Below, one piece after another: positions 1-12,300 of a DNA stretch of 64,000 nucleotides (the first letter of the stretch is position 1; every line of letters begins with the position of its first letter). The notes under the pieces were generated by a model that was given only the letters and a program-made list of their open reading frames with translations, did not search any database and was not told the DNA's origin. Made by a program: the position numbers and the translations under genes. Origin of the DNA: Cyrtodaria siliqua (taxonomy: Eukaryota > Mollusca > Bivalvia > Adapedonta > Hiatellidae); contig JAWPHD010000126.1 in NCBI GenBank assembly GCA_037043455.1, positions 186,001-250,000 on the forward strand. The letters are read 5' to 3'.

Positions 1-267
1 CTAAGTCAAACAAAGGGCAATAATTCTGTAGTAAATTAGGCACTCAAGAATGTGTGATGTAAAGTGACATAAGGTCATCAGTTGTAACATGTATGTGAAG
101 TATGAGAACAACCCATTCAAAACTGTTTCCGAAATACAAGTAATAAAAATGTGTTACGGGCAGGACGCGATGGGACATTACGGACCGCGTGATTCCTATA
201 TAGCTTACTTCACTTTGTGAAACCCGGGGTATAAACACAAGTAGACATGTAGGAATGAACAATCCCA

Positions 268-1392
268 GCATGCACCCTTCTCCTTGTGGACCAGCACACA
301 TGCCTGTTTGGCTTACCTTTCTCCTTGTGGACCACCACACATGCCTATATGGCTTACACTTCCCCGTGTGGACAACCACACATGCCTATTTGGCTTACCT
401 TTCTCCTTGTGGACAACCACACATGCCTGTTTGGCTTACCTTTCTCCTTGTGGACCACCACACATGCCTGTTTGGCTTACCCTTCTCTTTGTGGACCACC
501 ACACATGCCTGTTTGGCTTACCCTTCTCCTTGTGGACTACCACACATGCCTTTCTGGCTTACCTTTCTCCTTGTGGACCACCACACATGCCTGGTTGGCT
601 TACCCTTCTCCTTGTGGACTACAACACATGCCTGTTTGGCTTACCTTTCTGTGTGTGGACTACCACACATGCCTGTTTGGCTTACCCTTCTCCTTGTGGA
701 CTACCACACATGCCTTTCTGGCTTACCTTTCTCCTTGTGGACCACCACACATGCCTGGTTGGCTTACCCTTCTCCTTGTGGACTACAACACATGCCTGTT
801 TGGCTTACCTTTCTGTGTGTGGACTACCACACATGCCTGTTTGGCTTACCCTTCTCCTTGTGGACTACCACACATGCCAGTTTGGCTTACCTTTCTCCTT
901 GTGGACTACCACACATGCCTTTTGGCTTACCCTTCTCCTTGTGGACTACCACACATGCCTGTCTGGCTTACCATTCTCCTTGTGGACTACCACACATGCC
1001 TGTTTGGCTTACCCTTCTCCTTGTGGACTACCACACATGCCTGTTTGACATACCTTTCTCCTTGTGGACTACCACACATGCCTTTTGGCTTACCCTTCTC
1101 CTTGTGGAGTACCACACATGCCTGTCTGGCTTACCCTTCTCCTTGTGGACTACCACACATGCCTGTCTGGCTTACCCTTCTCCATGTAGACTACCACACA
1201 TGCCTGTCTGGCTTACCCTTCTCCTTGTGGACTACCACACATGCCTGTTTGGTTTACCCTTCTCCTTGTGGACTACCACACATGCCTGTTTGACTTACCC
1301 TTCTCCTTGTGGACTACCACACAGGACTACCACACATGCCTGTTTGGCTTACCCTTCTCCTTGTGGACCTCCACACATGCCTGTCTGGCTAT
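268..1392. repeat. 41-bp minisatellite, about 27 copies
   Basis: Tandem units built around 'CTTGTGGACTACCACACATG' followed by a CCTGTTTGGCTTACC-type segment, each about 41 bp with single-base variants (GACCACC/GACTACC, GTTTGG/GTCTGG/TTCTGG). A few units are 1-3 bp shorter. Because 41 is not a multiple of 3, each unit shifts the frame and the translation repeats every 123 bp (41 residues). No unit contains a + strand stop in any frame, so three overlapping long open frames arise. I see no initiator context, signal peptide or splice signal, so I treat them as by-products of the repeat rather than genes. Confidence 0.93.
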
Positions 1393-1541
1393 CTCCACAC
1401 TCCTCTTCATGAGCCTGTGGGCTTCCTGCTCGCTGAGGCCATCAATAAAAATATGTTTGTTTGCCGTGCTCCGACCGACTCACCCGATTCAGCCGCGACT
1501 CAAAATTTTTTAATGACCTCGGGCCGAAAAAAAATATTTAA

Positions 1542-1572
<31 letters not shown>

Positions 1573-2307
1573 TTTTTTTATTCAAATGATAATTTTATTA
1601 GCGAGAGTTGTTAAGCATCTAATCTGGATTGCAAAGGTTATCAAAAAGTTGCCTTAGTACAAAAATGGCATAATATATGCAAACAATATATATAAAAAAA
1701 ATATCTAAAAATAAAACTTTTTCCTACCTTAAATACACATGAATTAAATAATTATGTGCAAGTCCTTGTGTTTAGGTTTAATAACCTATGCCCTAACATC
1801 GTACTAGGGCCTTTATAGTGTGGTAGATTGGATAAGCTTTTGATGGAAAAAAAAAAAAAAAAATAAATCCCTACCTACCTACCCACCCTCAAAATTCTGG
1901 GTAGGAGCACAGCAAACAAACAATTTTTTATTGATGGCCTGATACCCAGTTGTTTGACAAACTCGGCCACAGACGCATGGTAACTGACAGTCACGATTAT
2001 TTCAGATCCTGCTGATAGAAAACTACAAAATATCCATTAAAGGCACAAGATTCTTATTAAAATCTAAACTGAAACAGTGGATTGAAGCCTTAAATATTAA
2101 ATATTCATATTACAGACGATGAAGAACCGATGTTTAACCAATGCTTTTCATGGTAGACATCAGCCCGCTGACTTGCGGATTTGCATTATAGCTGGCGGAC
2201 CAATATTATTTTTGTATATCGGACGATATATGGAATATATTGGACCGACATTGGTCCGACATCTATCTTATATCTTAGGGAATTACACAGTCTAATCAAT
2301 GGAATAG
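1393..2307. other. No gene seen; homopolymer tracts
   Basis: Intergenic sequence with a poly-T tract near 1551-1579 and a poly-A tract near 1845-1863. I recognise no conserved frame, tRNA or terminal-repeat structure. Confidence 0.5.
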
Positions 2308-3080
2308 AATTAAACTTTTAAAACTATACCAAATAAATAGTTTCAATATGTGAACTATTGTACTGAACATTATAAGCCCTTCTGCATAAAAACTGGTAGC
2401 AGGCAGGGCAAAATGGTATATTTATAGTACAGCTAGTGCAAGGAAACAATAGCTAAAAAGCATAACTTCTTACAGGAGGGCAAGTTTCAAAAATATTGTT
2501 CAATTAATACCCGGGTAATGCCATGAAGAATCAGGTTTAAACATCCCCATGAACCTCCTAGCCCGCTGCTTAAGATTTCACAACCCCTTCCAGTCAATTT
2601 CACGACCCCGTTCCCCTCTACCGAACCCCCACCCACACCCACCCACACACTACCACAATCATCACCATTTTACTCAAAACCTGGATCCAACCTGGATTAA
2701 TAATTAAACTTTGTAAACTATACCAAATAAATAGTTTCAATGTGCAAACTTAAATGTACTGAACATGGCCCTTCTGCATAAAAATTGCTAGCAGGCAGGC
2801 AAAATGGTATATTTATAGTACATTGCAAGGAAACAATGGCTAAAAAGGTCACATAACTTCTTACAGGAGGGCAAGTTTCAAAAATATTGTTCAATTAATG
2901 CCTGGGTAATGAACCTCCTAAACCCGCCGCTTAAGATTTCACAATCCCTTCCAGTCAATTTCACGACGCCATTCCCCTCCCCCTTCCTATCCCCCGACCA
3001 TACACACACACACACACGCACGCACACTACCACCATCATCACCAACTCAAAACCTGGATCCAATTTACCTGGATTGATAA
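2308..3080. repeat. Two-copy tandem duplication of ~390 bp
   Basis: The segment starting near 2310 (ACTATACCAAATAAATAG) recurs at about 2710. Both copies run in the same order through GGAGGGCAAGTTTC, the CCTTCCAGTCAATTTCACGA segment, a CA-rich tract (2630-2650 and 3002-3026) and CAAAACCTGGATCCAA. The copies differ by small indels and substitutions, so the duplication is not recent. No coding function is seen. Confidence 0.85.
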
Positions 3081-3155
3081 TTTGATATTACACTGAGTGG
3101 AATTAATTCATTTAAGCAGTATTATAATGTTTTACTACTTTTTGTGTGCTGTCAG

Positions 3156-3242
3156 TATTGCATTTGGATCTGTATGGAGCAACTTGGATGACCAGAGAGG
3201 ATGTGTCTGAAAGAGATAAGACAACATGCATCCATGCTTCAG
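3156..3242 (+). other. Candidate upstream exon (possibly PDCD10 5' UTR)
   Basis: An 87-nt segment sits between an acceptor-like sequence (TGTGTGCTGTCAG) and a consensus donor (CAG|GTAAGT). It lies ~6.1 kb upstream of the first PDCD10 coding exon, whose own acceptor is immediately before the ATG, so at least one upstream noncoding exon is expected. Assignment to PDCD10 is inference; it could belong to another transcript or be chance. Confidence 0.35.
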
Positions 3243-3729
3243 GTAAGTTTTTTAAAAGCTTAATTTTGTAGCACAAAGAAAATATTTCAATGGAAATTTC
3301 ACAGAGTGTTTTAAGTTTAATTTGCAGTGTTTTTTATGGATAATGTGCTTATTTGTTTATGCTGTAAATTAATACTCGTAATTTGATTAACATACTTTTA
3401 AACGCATTAAATTTAGGTGTCTTTCAATTTTAAATAAAAATCCAGAAGTTTTAAACTAAATTCAGTGATCAGGAGGTTAGGATTTTATCCGTAGATTTGG
3501 CAGACCAGTTTCTTAATATTTTGACATCCAATGTCAGATCACAGATACCGGTTTAAAAAAAAAATAAAAAAAAATCTTATATTCTATTAAATGAAAATCC
3601 AAACTCTATACATTATTTATTATATGTAGACGCAATATATAAACGGCTTTAACCAGCCAGACGAAACCCAAAAACTGGAGCATCAAATTAAAAGTTACCA
3701 ACTCACATTTCAATTCAATACTCCAGTTT

Positions 3730-3965
3730 TGATAATTGAATTGAATTGAATTGAATGTTGTTTAACGGCTCATCAACACAGTATAGGTTATTTAGAGCCG
3801 CCCCAGAGAGAGGGGAAGGATACATAGGAATCCGGGAACCTGCCCTACTCTTATTATCGAATAGATTCCTATGGTTCTTTAACATGCTCGGAGGATAGAC
3901 CCGATACACGGGACCGCCCGGTTTACGTCCCCATCCGACGGACGGGGCTAAGGGAAAGTGTCTTG
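3730..3965 (-). mobile_element. tRNA-derived SINE, conserved central domain and tail
   Basis: On the minus strand this reads through GACGTAAACCGGGCGGTCCC, CGTTAAAGAACCATAGGAAT and GATGAGCCGTTAAACAACAT, the same order as the fuller copy at 24,653-24,960. The tRNA-like head is missing. Other pieces are at 13.46-13.6, 18.83-18.9 and 32.52-32.68 kb. Confidence 0.75.
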
Positions 3966-4130
3966 AAAATTTGTTTGTTTGTTTGTTTGTATGGTGTTTT
4001 ACATCATTTTCAATACATGTCACCTCCCACCATCCGCAAAAATCGACACTTCCTCACTTACAAGTCGAGCTCCCGGTGGTATTCGAACCCGCTGGCTGGT
4101 TAAAGCTATTTATATTGTGTCTACCATGTC
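3966..4130 (-). mobile_element. Second SINE fragment (tRNA-Leu-type tail)
   Basis: Minus-strand match to the family seen at 33,835-33,990 and 63,340-63,610: a GTGAGGAAGTGTCGATTTTT segment, the GGATGG..GGGAGGT motif, and a tail ending in GTAAAACACCATAC followed by (CAAA)n. It directly abuts the previous SINE. Confidence 0.6.
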
Positions 4131-5559
4131 TACAGAGTAGATTCTCAAAATATCTAAGTTATATATATACCTTGTCATTAGTAGGTTGAGAAACGGTGTA
4201 TATTATGTTGTAAAATTTGGCTGTTGTTGGCGCGACACCTAATTTTAAGAACAAGTGAATAAACCTGTACTTTACATGACATGAACACCCGGATAGTTTT
4301 GATAAACAGCTTAGTAGCGTAATTTTGATGTTATTTGGCGGGTAGTTTCTTTCAAAAAGAATGATAAATTTACTCAAATGTTCAATACACTCTTCCAGCA
4401 CCTCATTTTACAACAGTTACTTCCATTACTGCAGTCCTTGAAAAAAATTAAACAAAATATTGATGTTATTCTATGGTTTAAACACTTTGAAGACAAATGC
4501 TTAATGTCATTAACATTGTATAATACATGAAACATGAAGCCATACATCGAAGTTGGCATGTCCCAGTCTGACAAGCTCAGTAGCACTCCCTCCATCAAGC
4601 AGAAGCTTTTCCATTGCCTTGTTGACATCTGGTGTAAGGGATGTAACTCATACCAGAGTTTAGGGGGTGTTTTATTTAAATCATTTATAATTTATTTAGA
4701 TAATAATTTGTTTCCTATTGCTAAAAAAAAGCCATGTCCATTTTTTTAACTTTATTTTACAATTCAATTAATATGTATTTACACTCATCAAACAACATTA
4801 AAGTTGAGGTCGAATCATACTAGGAGCGAACCTCTCAATCAACTCTTCGCTCTGAAGGTAGTTTTGGTTTGTTTATCAGGAAGCGAAGAAAAGTTTGGTA
4901 AATGTTTTAATCATTTTCTCACATATCACTCGACGAAATAGTAATTTAAGTTAATTATGATTTGATATAATATCAGCTATGTGCATGTCTGATAATAAAA
5001 CACACAATAATGCGATGTAAACAACAGTTAATTAACACACCTGTTCACCCTTGAACAGCCCTCAACAGGTGGGCTACACCCAAACATAAACGACAAAAAA
5101 GTAGTAAACATAAACAAATTTTATGAACAGTTAACTGTGCTGTTTAATCGTACTGGGGCACTTTCAGTTTCTGTCGATCATTGTTTTACACTTCCGCAAT
5201 CAGGGCTGTCTATAATTTTTGAAACTGGTGGCTACATTGATTGATTGACAGGCGGATACCGATAGTGATTCAGCAAAGCGAGTGAGGTTGTTAGGGGATC
5301 CGCAGGCATTCTCCCCCACGGATAAGTACATGCAATCTCCTGTGTTTGGTGCTAATTAAGGTTGTTAGCTATTTCTTGATTTTTTCAGATATCAGATCAA
5401 ATATTTCCATAATATTTGCATATATCTACATACTCTGGATTCGAAACATGTCGTAAATCCAATTTATCTGCCGAATAATAATTTACCCATGAATACTTGC
5501 GCGTACAGGTAAGGTTTTTTTGCGCATGCGCGCTAATTTACGCACCGTCTGACGAATTG
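4131..5559. other. No gene; MITE end fragment at 4.1-4.25 kb
   Basis: 4,140-4,250 matches the right part of the MITE at 13,986-14,351 (shared TTGTAAAATTTGGCTGTTGT and the preceding ~100 bp). From 4,260 to 5,559 I recognise no gene, RNA or terminal repeat. Confidence 0.5.
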
Positions 5560-6200
5560 ATCAAATCTAAGCAAACCTAGTATACATATCGTTGTTAATT
5601 TATTTTGGGTAAAGTATTTAAGATAGCTAGCTATTTCAAAGACGAGTTGAAAGACAATTCTGTATTCTATACAGTGGTTTTGTTTTAGCTTTACTAAAAA
5701 CGTACTAAATAACAAAAAAAATATGTTCGTTTGACCGTATGTGAGACTACGACAGTGACGTGACTTGGCAAATTAAAAATATATATATATATACATGTCG
5801 TTGCTGATTTGTTTATTTTGGGAACAGTTTTTCAGTTAGATGACTAATTCAAAAGTCACGTTAAGAGCTAATTCTTTCTTGTATAAATTGATGTCTGTTT
5901 TAGCTTTACTGAAAACTAACTTTTGTAAACTAACAAATTGTTAATATATATATATATATTCAGATCGTTGCTGATTTGTTTCTTTTGGTTTAAGCTAGCT
6001 TGAAAATCAAATACGAGCTGAGAGATTATTCTTTATTCTATAAAGTGATTTCTGTTTTAACTTTAATAAACGAAATAAATAAGATGACCGTATGTGAAAA
6101 TGCGACAATGATCATGTGACTCGGCAAATTGTACATATACATGCATAATGGAAAATGCGACAATGATCATGTGACTCGGCAAATTGTACATAAATATGCA
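5560..6200. repeat. Three ~185-bp tandem units plus a 53-bp doublet
   Basis: Three diverged units share an AT dinucleotide tract, then CGTTGCTGATTTGTT-like sequence, a segment resembling AGAGCTAATTCTTTCTTGTA, and TCTGTTTTAGCTTTACT. They lie near 5,575-5,715, 5,780-5,935 and 5,955-6,085. Right after them a ~53-bp segment (AAATGCGACAATGATCATGT...) is present twice, at 6,095-6,147 and 6,150-6,200. Confidence 0.7.
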
Positions 6201-6608
6201 TAATGATACATGTACATGTAAGTACATAAGTTAGCTGGCTCATTAGGTAACTCAACTTGATTTTGGCTTCAGTTGTGCTAATCTTGTTATGTTCAATCAC
6301 AGATATATTAGGTATGTGGTTCAACATAAACAGGATATTCATTTAGTGGTATATTGTTCCATATTGCACGTCTGGCCTTCTAATTCTCACCATTTGATAC
6401 CGAATATACAGTATGGTCGACGTGTCTGTGTCGGCATTTGTATTTTGATACAATTCAGTTCTGTCACCATGTGTGTCAATAAGCAGGATGTAATAATCAG
6501 TGGAATGCTTTCCTTTTTTGTTATTACACCCTTCCAACCCTAAGTCAGACGTGTCATACCGAATATACAAGGTGGTCATGCGCGGTATTTCGGATATTGT
6601 CCCCTTAA

Positions 6609-7123
6609 AGGGACACTGTCCGTAAGTAAGCAGATACTGAGCATAACGAATTAACTGTCTGACTTTTATTCAGTGAAATGTATACATGAAAACATGAGGA
6701 TAGACCCTAAGAAGTATGCAGGAATACATTCGTGAGTTTGAAAAAAAAAAGTTTTAATAATTATATGTAAATAAAGTGGGACCCACAATATTTACCGTTC
6801 TGCGATCACGTGACTTCCATTAGCGCATTAGGTTTTCACCATAGTATGTATTGCATAATATGTATAGCCCGCTTAGCTCAGTCGGGAGCAATGTCCGATA
6901 CTTTACGATCACTATTATTACTGCGAGTGTAAAGAAAAGGTAATTTTAGTTTGGGCTGCGAGTTCAAACGCACGAAGTGGATTTTCTTTTTTTTGTACCG
7001 CGATTGAATTCCGTTTAACAGTCTTGCTTTTAATAAGTAAATATTGAATAATGTTCAGTGTGTAATGTTTGCGAACATAATTGTTGTGTGTTTTATAAGC
7101 TAAAAGTTACGGACAGTGTCCCT
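6609..7123. mobile_element. TTAA-flanked MITE with AGGGACACTGTCCG termini
   Basis: Terminal inverted repeats AGGGACACTGTCCGTAA and its complement are each bordered by TTAA (6605-6608, 7124-7127). TTAA targets are used by piggyBac- and Kolobok-type transposases; which one mobilised this element cannot be told. Inside, at 6,868-6,970, is a tRNA-like segment with an A-box-like TTAGCTCAGTCGG and a B-box-like GAGTTCAAAC. No coding frame is present. Confidence 0.82.
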
Positions 7124-7567
7124 TTAACAATCCTTAGAAGGGCAGTAACAAATATATTTCAAAGGGTTGTCTTGTGGTTCAAATAACAGGATGTGATCGA
7201 TATAATATTTCTGTTTTATTGCACGCAAGTACCCCAAAGTCAAACGTGTCATACCGAATACATAGGTGTCGCGTCGTTCACATAATTATAAAACACGTAC
7301 ATCATAACTGAATTTACACAATAATGGCTGTACAAAGAAATAATTCATTTGAATATAGTACCGTAAATAATCAATCGCGTCAAAATTGGCCACCGCGCAC
7401 CTGGTACCCTGTTGTTTACCGCAGAGTAATCAGGGAACCAGCTTATTCACCATTCGGCGGTGATATTTGATAAATAAAAAATATTACTACAGCCGGCTCG
7501 AAATTCAAGACAGACGGTGAATTTAGCAATGTTATAATTGACCTGTGGTTGTATTGGGTACCTGGTG

Positions 7568-7642
7568 GCCCGGTTAGCTCAGTTGGTAGCACTCGTCCTG
7601 TAAACGAAGGGTCCCAGATTCTAGCCCCATACCGGCCACACT
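7568..7642 (+). pseudogene. tRNA-like sequence, degenerate
   Basis: Begins GGCCCGGTTAGCTCAGTTGG (D-arm and A-box consensus) and ends with a sequence that pairs with the acceptor stem (CCGGCC). The position of the anticodon loop, CCTGTAAAC, would read TGT (Thr-like). The T-loop is AGATTCTAGCC instead of GGTTCGAATCC, so the internal B box is damaged. A second truncated copy is at 7,742-7,792. More likely a tRNA relic or SINE head than a working tRNA gene. Confidence 0.5.
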
Positions 7643-7792
7643 TTTTCCTCTTTGTTTACTTCATTGGCAACAAGGATAATTCGGTGAATGTGGGATAGCG
7701 ACACTTTCTTGGAAAGTAAAAGGGGGAGGAGTGTGGTGGTATTGGGTACCCGGTGGCCCAGTTAGTAGAGCACTCACCCTGTAAGCAATCAT

Positions 7793-8442
7793 GCCTGTTT
7801 TAGAAAAGTAGAACACTATTTTTGGTTAACTCCTACCACCATTATGTTTTGGTTGGACCAATCTCATTAAAATCAAATCCTAATTACGCTTCGATACTCC
7901 CCGCTATAGGATCTGACAACTGCCATGGAGGTCACGTCAGATCTACCTTTTATCTAATCACTATTCATGAGACGATCAACTAAATTTAACCAATAAAATC
8001 ACGCTTTTTATATGCAATTCAGATGATGTTCGAACAAACGAAAATCCACATAAAACACATATATCCAAACAAGATTAAAAGTCCTCATGTGTTAATGCAT
8101 TTGATTGCAGTGGTCAAAATTAGCACTAGCCCGAAGGTGAAAAACTATTAAATTTTCATTTGGGCTAGTAAAAATCCAGAACTCGATATAGTCGGGCTTG
8201 TGAAAATTGTAAGTCTAAATGATTATATAATAATCCGGGCTAGTGAACAAAAATTCTAATTTCTTTGGCTGGGATTGCACAATAAATTCGAAGAAGTGCA
8301 CTAAATGGCATGTTTTACAGGAAGAATATGAAGAAAATCATTGTCAGTTTTTTTGAAAACTATCAGAACATTATTCTACTGAGATCACTAAATTGGCATT
8401 ATTGCAACATTAGGTTTTCTATACAGTACGTATCAATACATT
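7793..8442. other. No gene recognised
   Basis: Intergenic sequence without recognisable coding frames. It lies between the tRNA-like relics and the tRNA-like element at 8.44 kb. Confidence 0.4.
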
Positions 8443-8645
8443 TGGCCCGGTAGCGCAGTTGGTAGCAAGGTTGACAATTATTATCCACAAGTGTAATTTT
8501 ACTGTGGGTTACGAGTTCAACCCTACGAAACGGTACCGTAATTCTTTTCTTTTTTATGTACCGCTATTGAATTCCGTCGAACAATCTTGGTTTCATTCAG
8601 CAAATATTCAATAATGTTTGATGTGTTACGTTAGACTGCTTCATA
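8443..8645 (+). mobile_element. tRNA-like element related to the core of the 6.6-kb MITE
   Basis: GGCCCGGTAGCGCAGTTGG (A box) is followed by GGGTTACGAGTTCAACCCT (B box), then a segment shared with 6,985-7,075 (ATGTACCGCTATTGAATTCC, then a TCTTG..TTT.A..AAATATT..ATAATGTT stretch). The anticodon stem does not fold convincingly, so this is a tRNA-derived repeat, not a tRNA gene. Confidence 0.55.
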
Positions 8646-9346
8646 GCGTTTGACTGAAACGCGTCATGCACAGTGAAGCAGTCTATACCGAACGATTTTA
8701 AACGCTGAAATCTGATTGGTTAATCGTAAGGTTAATCTGACTTGACCTCCAATGCGGCATTGTCAGATCCTTAGTAGTGTTAACTAAAGTATCGTAGCAT
8801 GGTAAAGGGTCTGATTTTAAAGAGATTGTGGTTGGACATATCTCATAACTAATTTTCCTAGGTCATACTACTTTGGCCCCAATACAGCTCAAAATATCCT
8901 CATATTTTTTGATTGATTAAAAAGCTAATTGTAGCCATATTTGACCATGTATTTGTAACTGTTGCATTACTGTATATGTTTTATATAAGAATTTTTATTT
9001 TGCAAGTATTCCAAACATTGTTTGTTCAAATCAAATACCTTAAGGGTTTTTCTAGTCGTCCCAATTCCAAAAAACAAACTCATAGTCTGTGTTCAAAATT
9101 ATTTTTTTTAACAAAAAACGATTTTCTAAAATCCTATAACTTTTTATTTCTTCATATTTCATTATCATATGTAGTGAGTCCCGTGTCATACAGTACATTC
9201 TGGAACAAGTCCTGACAGGTGACACACTCATGCTTCAGAGAAGCTTGAAGCACCCACCAAGTTATTTTAATGAATTCATTACAATTTTTGATATTGTCAT
9301 TTCAGTCTGATGATTTGCATACATCTGATGTAAAATTAACCCTAGG

Positions 9347-12300
9347 ATGACAATGGGGGACAGTAACAAGGCCTTGTATGCTAAGATGATTGTTGATGTG
9401 GTTCTCTCGCCACTCTTTGAAAGGGTAAGTACATACCTAAGTAATTATGTTATATAATAAGGTAGAAAACAGTTAATATATAATTTAATTTCATTCAGCA
9501 ATGTTGACTCATGAACACAAATGTTTCCAAGGGGTGAATGCGAAACTAGTACTATTCTATTTCTCCTAATTATAGGGAAGATTTAGAAAAAAAATGTCTG
9601 TGGAGGATTTGGTGGGAGGTGTTGATACTGTGTTATTAGCGGAGGTGCTCTAATTAGGGAAAATACGGTATATATACATAAATTACGCAGTGAGCCCTCT
9701 TTTTGTCTATGCTCCAGAATAGATCCTCATTGGCAGTTAGATCACTGTTTGTTGTAAACTGTCTAATTACAGTGTTTTTTTTATGCCTAATTTGGGGCCG
9801 TTATTCGGCCCCATTCACAATGCCAAAAAGTATACTTTTTTCACAATTATATCCAAAACATTCACAATCTGAAGAAAAAAAAAAAAAAGGCAGTAAGGAT
9901 ACTAGTCTTAATATAAGCTGGTGTCAAAACTAGTCTGTATTTACCAAAAACAAAACTTAAAACCAAGGGATATTAAACTGTGAAAATAAAAGTGAAAAAA
10001 GTTTCTTTTTCTTTTGTTATAATATTTCACAATTTTCACAATTTCTAGAAAAATGCCGCTATTTTTCACAATGGCACAGGCACAGGCTGCATTCACAAAA
10101 CACATAAAAAAAACACTGAATTAAGAAATAAACCATCATTTAAGCTGATTAATCATGTACCGGTACTTTATGTAATAGTTAAAGTAGCTATCCCACCAAC
10201 AACATGCACATTTTACGACAAATGTAAACCGTTTCTAAGCTTACTAACCATAAGATATATATTTAACTTACAAATGTTGCAAATCTGAACTCTAGAACTA
10301 TAATATAACCACCTCAATCGGCCAGTCAAAAAATTTAAATTATGACCAACTCTAAATTCATTTTACACATACTCAATTGCAGTTAGTTTAGGTACCCGTT
10401 ACTAAATATAGACCTTTAATCTGCGTATATGCATTATTTTATAACCTCAACACATGGACAGAGTTTGAAAGAATGTTTTTATGTTGTAAAACGTACCTGT
10501 TGTTGGCGGGAGAGTGACTTTAACATCATTTTTATTGCAAGACCAACTAAAATGACTACTGCCAACAATGAAATGTAACGTCTATAAGCACCTGCTGCAG
10601 GTCACATGTTTGTTGAAGACTGACGTGTTGTAGAATAATACTCACTTTTATACAGACCTGTTTTAATAGACCACCATTTAAGTTTCCGTTGTATTGTTTT
10701 TAATTGGAATTCATCTGCATTGAGCACACCTGTGTTTTGAGACCATTTTTCTCTTACTTTTAGTGGTCTCTTACTTAAGAGATAACCATGCTAATATTTT
10801 CAATCTGGGTCAGTACTGGTATGTGAGTGGTTTTACGGTCTGAAATTTCGTTTTTCATAATTTCAGACCTTAAAACCAACCACATAGGCACATACCATCC
10901 CAGATTGAAAATCTTAGCATGGTTAATATCTCAATTCTAATGCATTTCCATTTAAAAGCCAGAAGTATAGAGTAGAATCATACATACACACTGGTTTTTC
11001 TATGAAAACTCAAATTCATCGGTAACGGCATTTTGTTGACGTCAAACAATGATGTCGCTTGTTACAACATTATGTGACGCCACCTACCTTTCAGACGGTA
11101 AATCGGGCGTTTACGGTCGCAAATTTGAGACGTTAGCCAATTGATGGGATAATCCCCGAATACGCGTTACATTTTAGCTGCATTAGAATATTGGTTTTAC
11201 TGTATCTGTATAGGTTTAATAACAGAGGGGAACTATAATTTTTTATATCATTATATATTTATATTTCAGCTTGAGAAGAAGGACCTGGCAGCCTCACAGA
11301 CATTGAGAGCAGCCTTCACAAAAGTTGACTCGGCCCTACCAGGCTTCACATATGACTTTGTAAAGGGTTTGTTACGTAAGGCAGATATACAAGAGAAGAT
11401 TGATATCAGCGAAACAGTCCTCCGACTGGGAGGCTCACCAGAATCAGAAGGTAGGTGTAAGACAAGTATGATATCAATGAGACAGTCCTCTGTCAATAAG
11501 GTGGGGGTGGTAGGGAGGCTCACCAGAATCTGAAGGTACATGTAGGTGTAAGGCAGTTTGATATCAGTGAGACAGTCCTCTGTCACTGAGGTGGGGGTGG
11601 TAGGGAGGCTCACCAGAATCAGAAGGTAGGTCGCGGTGTAAGACAAGTTTGATATCAGTGGGACAATCCTGTGACTGGAAGGCTCGCCAGAATCAGAAGG
11701 AAGGTGTAGAAATTGGCTCAAGTCCACCATGCATGCATTCTTATCTCCTGATCTGCAAAATACAGGTTTGTCTGACCGTTTGTCAGTTACTCTTTTTGCT
11801 TGCAGATCATTATGCCAAACCAATTCAAGGAACATCAAGCTTGCTACACATACCAGCCTAGTGGTCTTATGCTGCATTATAATATACAGATGTTGAACTT
11901 TCTAATATCAATATTTCTGCTGCTCAACTCCAAAACAATTCAAGAAACATGTATCCATACGAAACAGGGTATGATGGTAGTCACCTGCTTGAACACCTGT
12001 GGGTTTGATGGTTTCCTCCCACATCAAGATAGCGTTAACATTATCATCTGCAACATTGAGAGTTATTTGGTATAAGCTGTGTAGATTGTGTCATAATAAA
12101 ATTAATGTGCATTTACAATTTATATACATTTACTTAAAGATAAATGGCCACCCTTTTTGTGGTATTATCAATTAACAAATTTAACTCATTTCTTGATAGT
12201 CCCGGAGAGAAACATATATAGAACACCGCTACTAAGTTGTATGTAAAAATAAATATTATTTGAATGACGTAGATACTACTTTACCACCGCGTGACTGCAC

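Noticed and set aside
268..1392. CRISPR-like array
   Set aside because: Units are contiguous with no unique spacers, and the DNA is eukaryotic.
255..1614. Long overlapping + strand reading frames (up to 385 codons)
   Set aside because: They are translations of the 41-bp minisatellite in three phases, with no gene-like start, domain or splice context.
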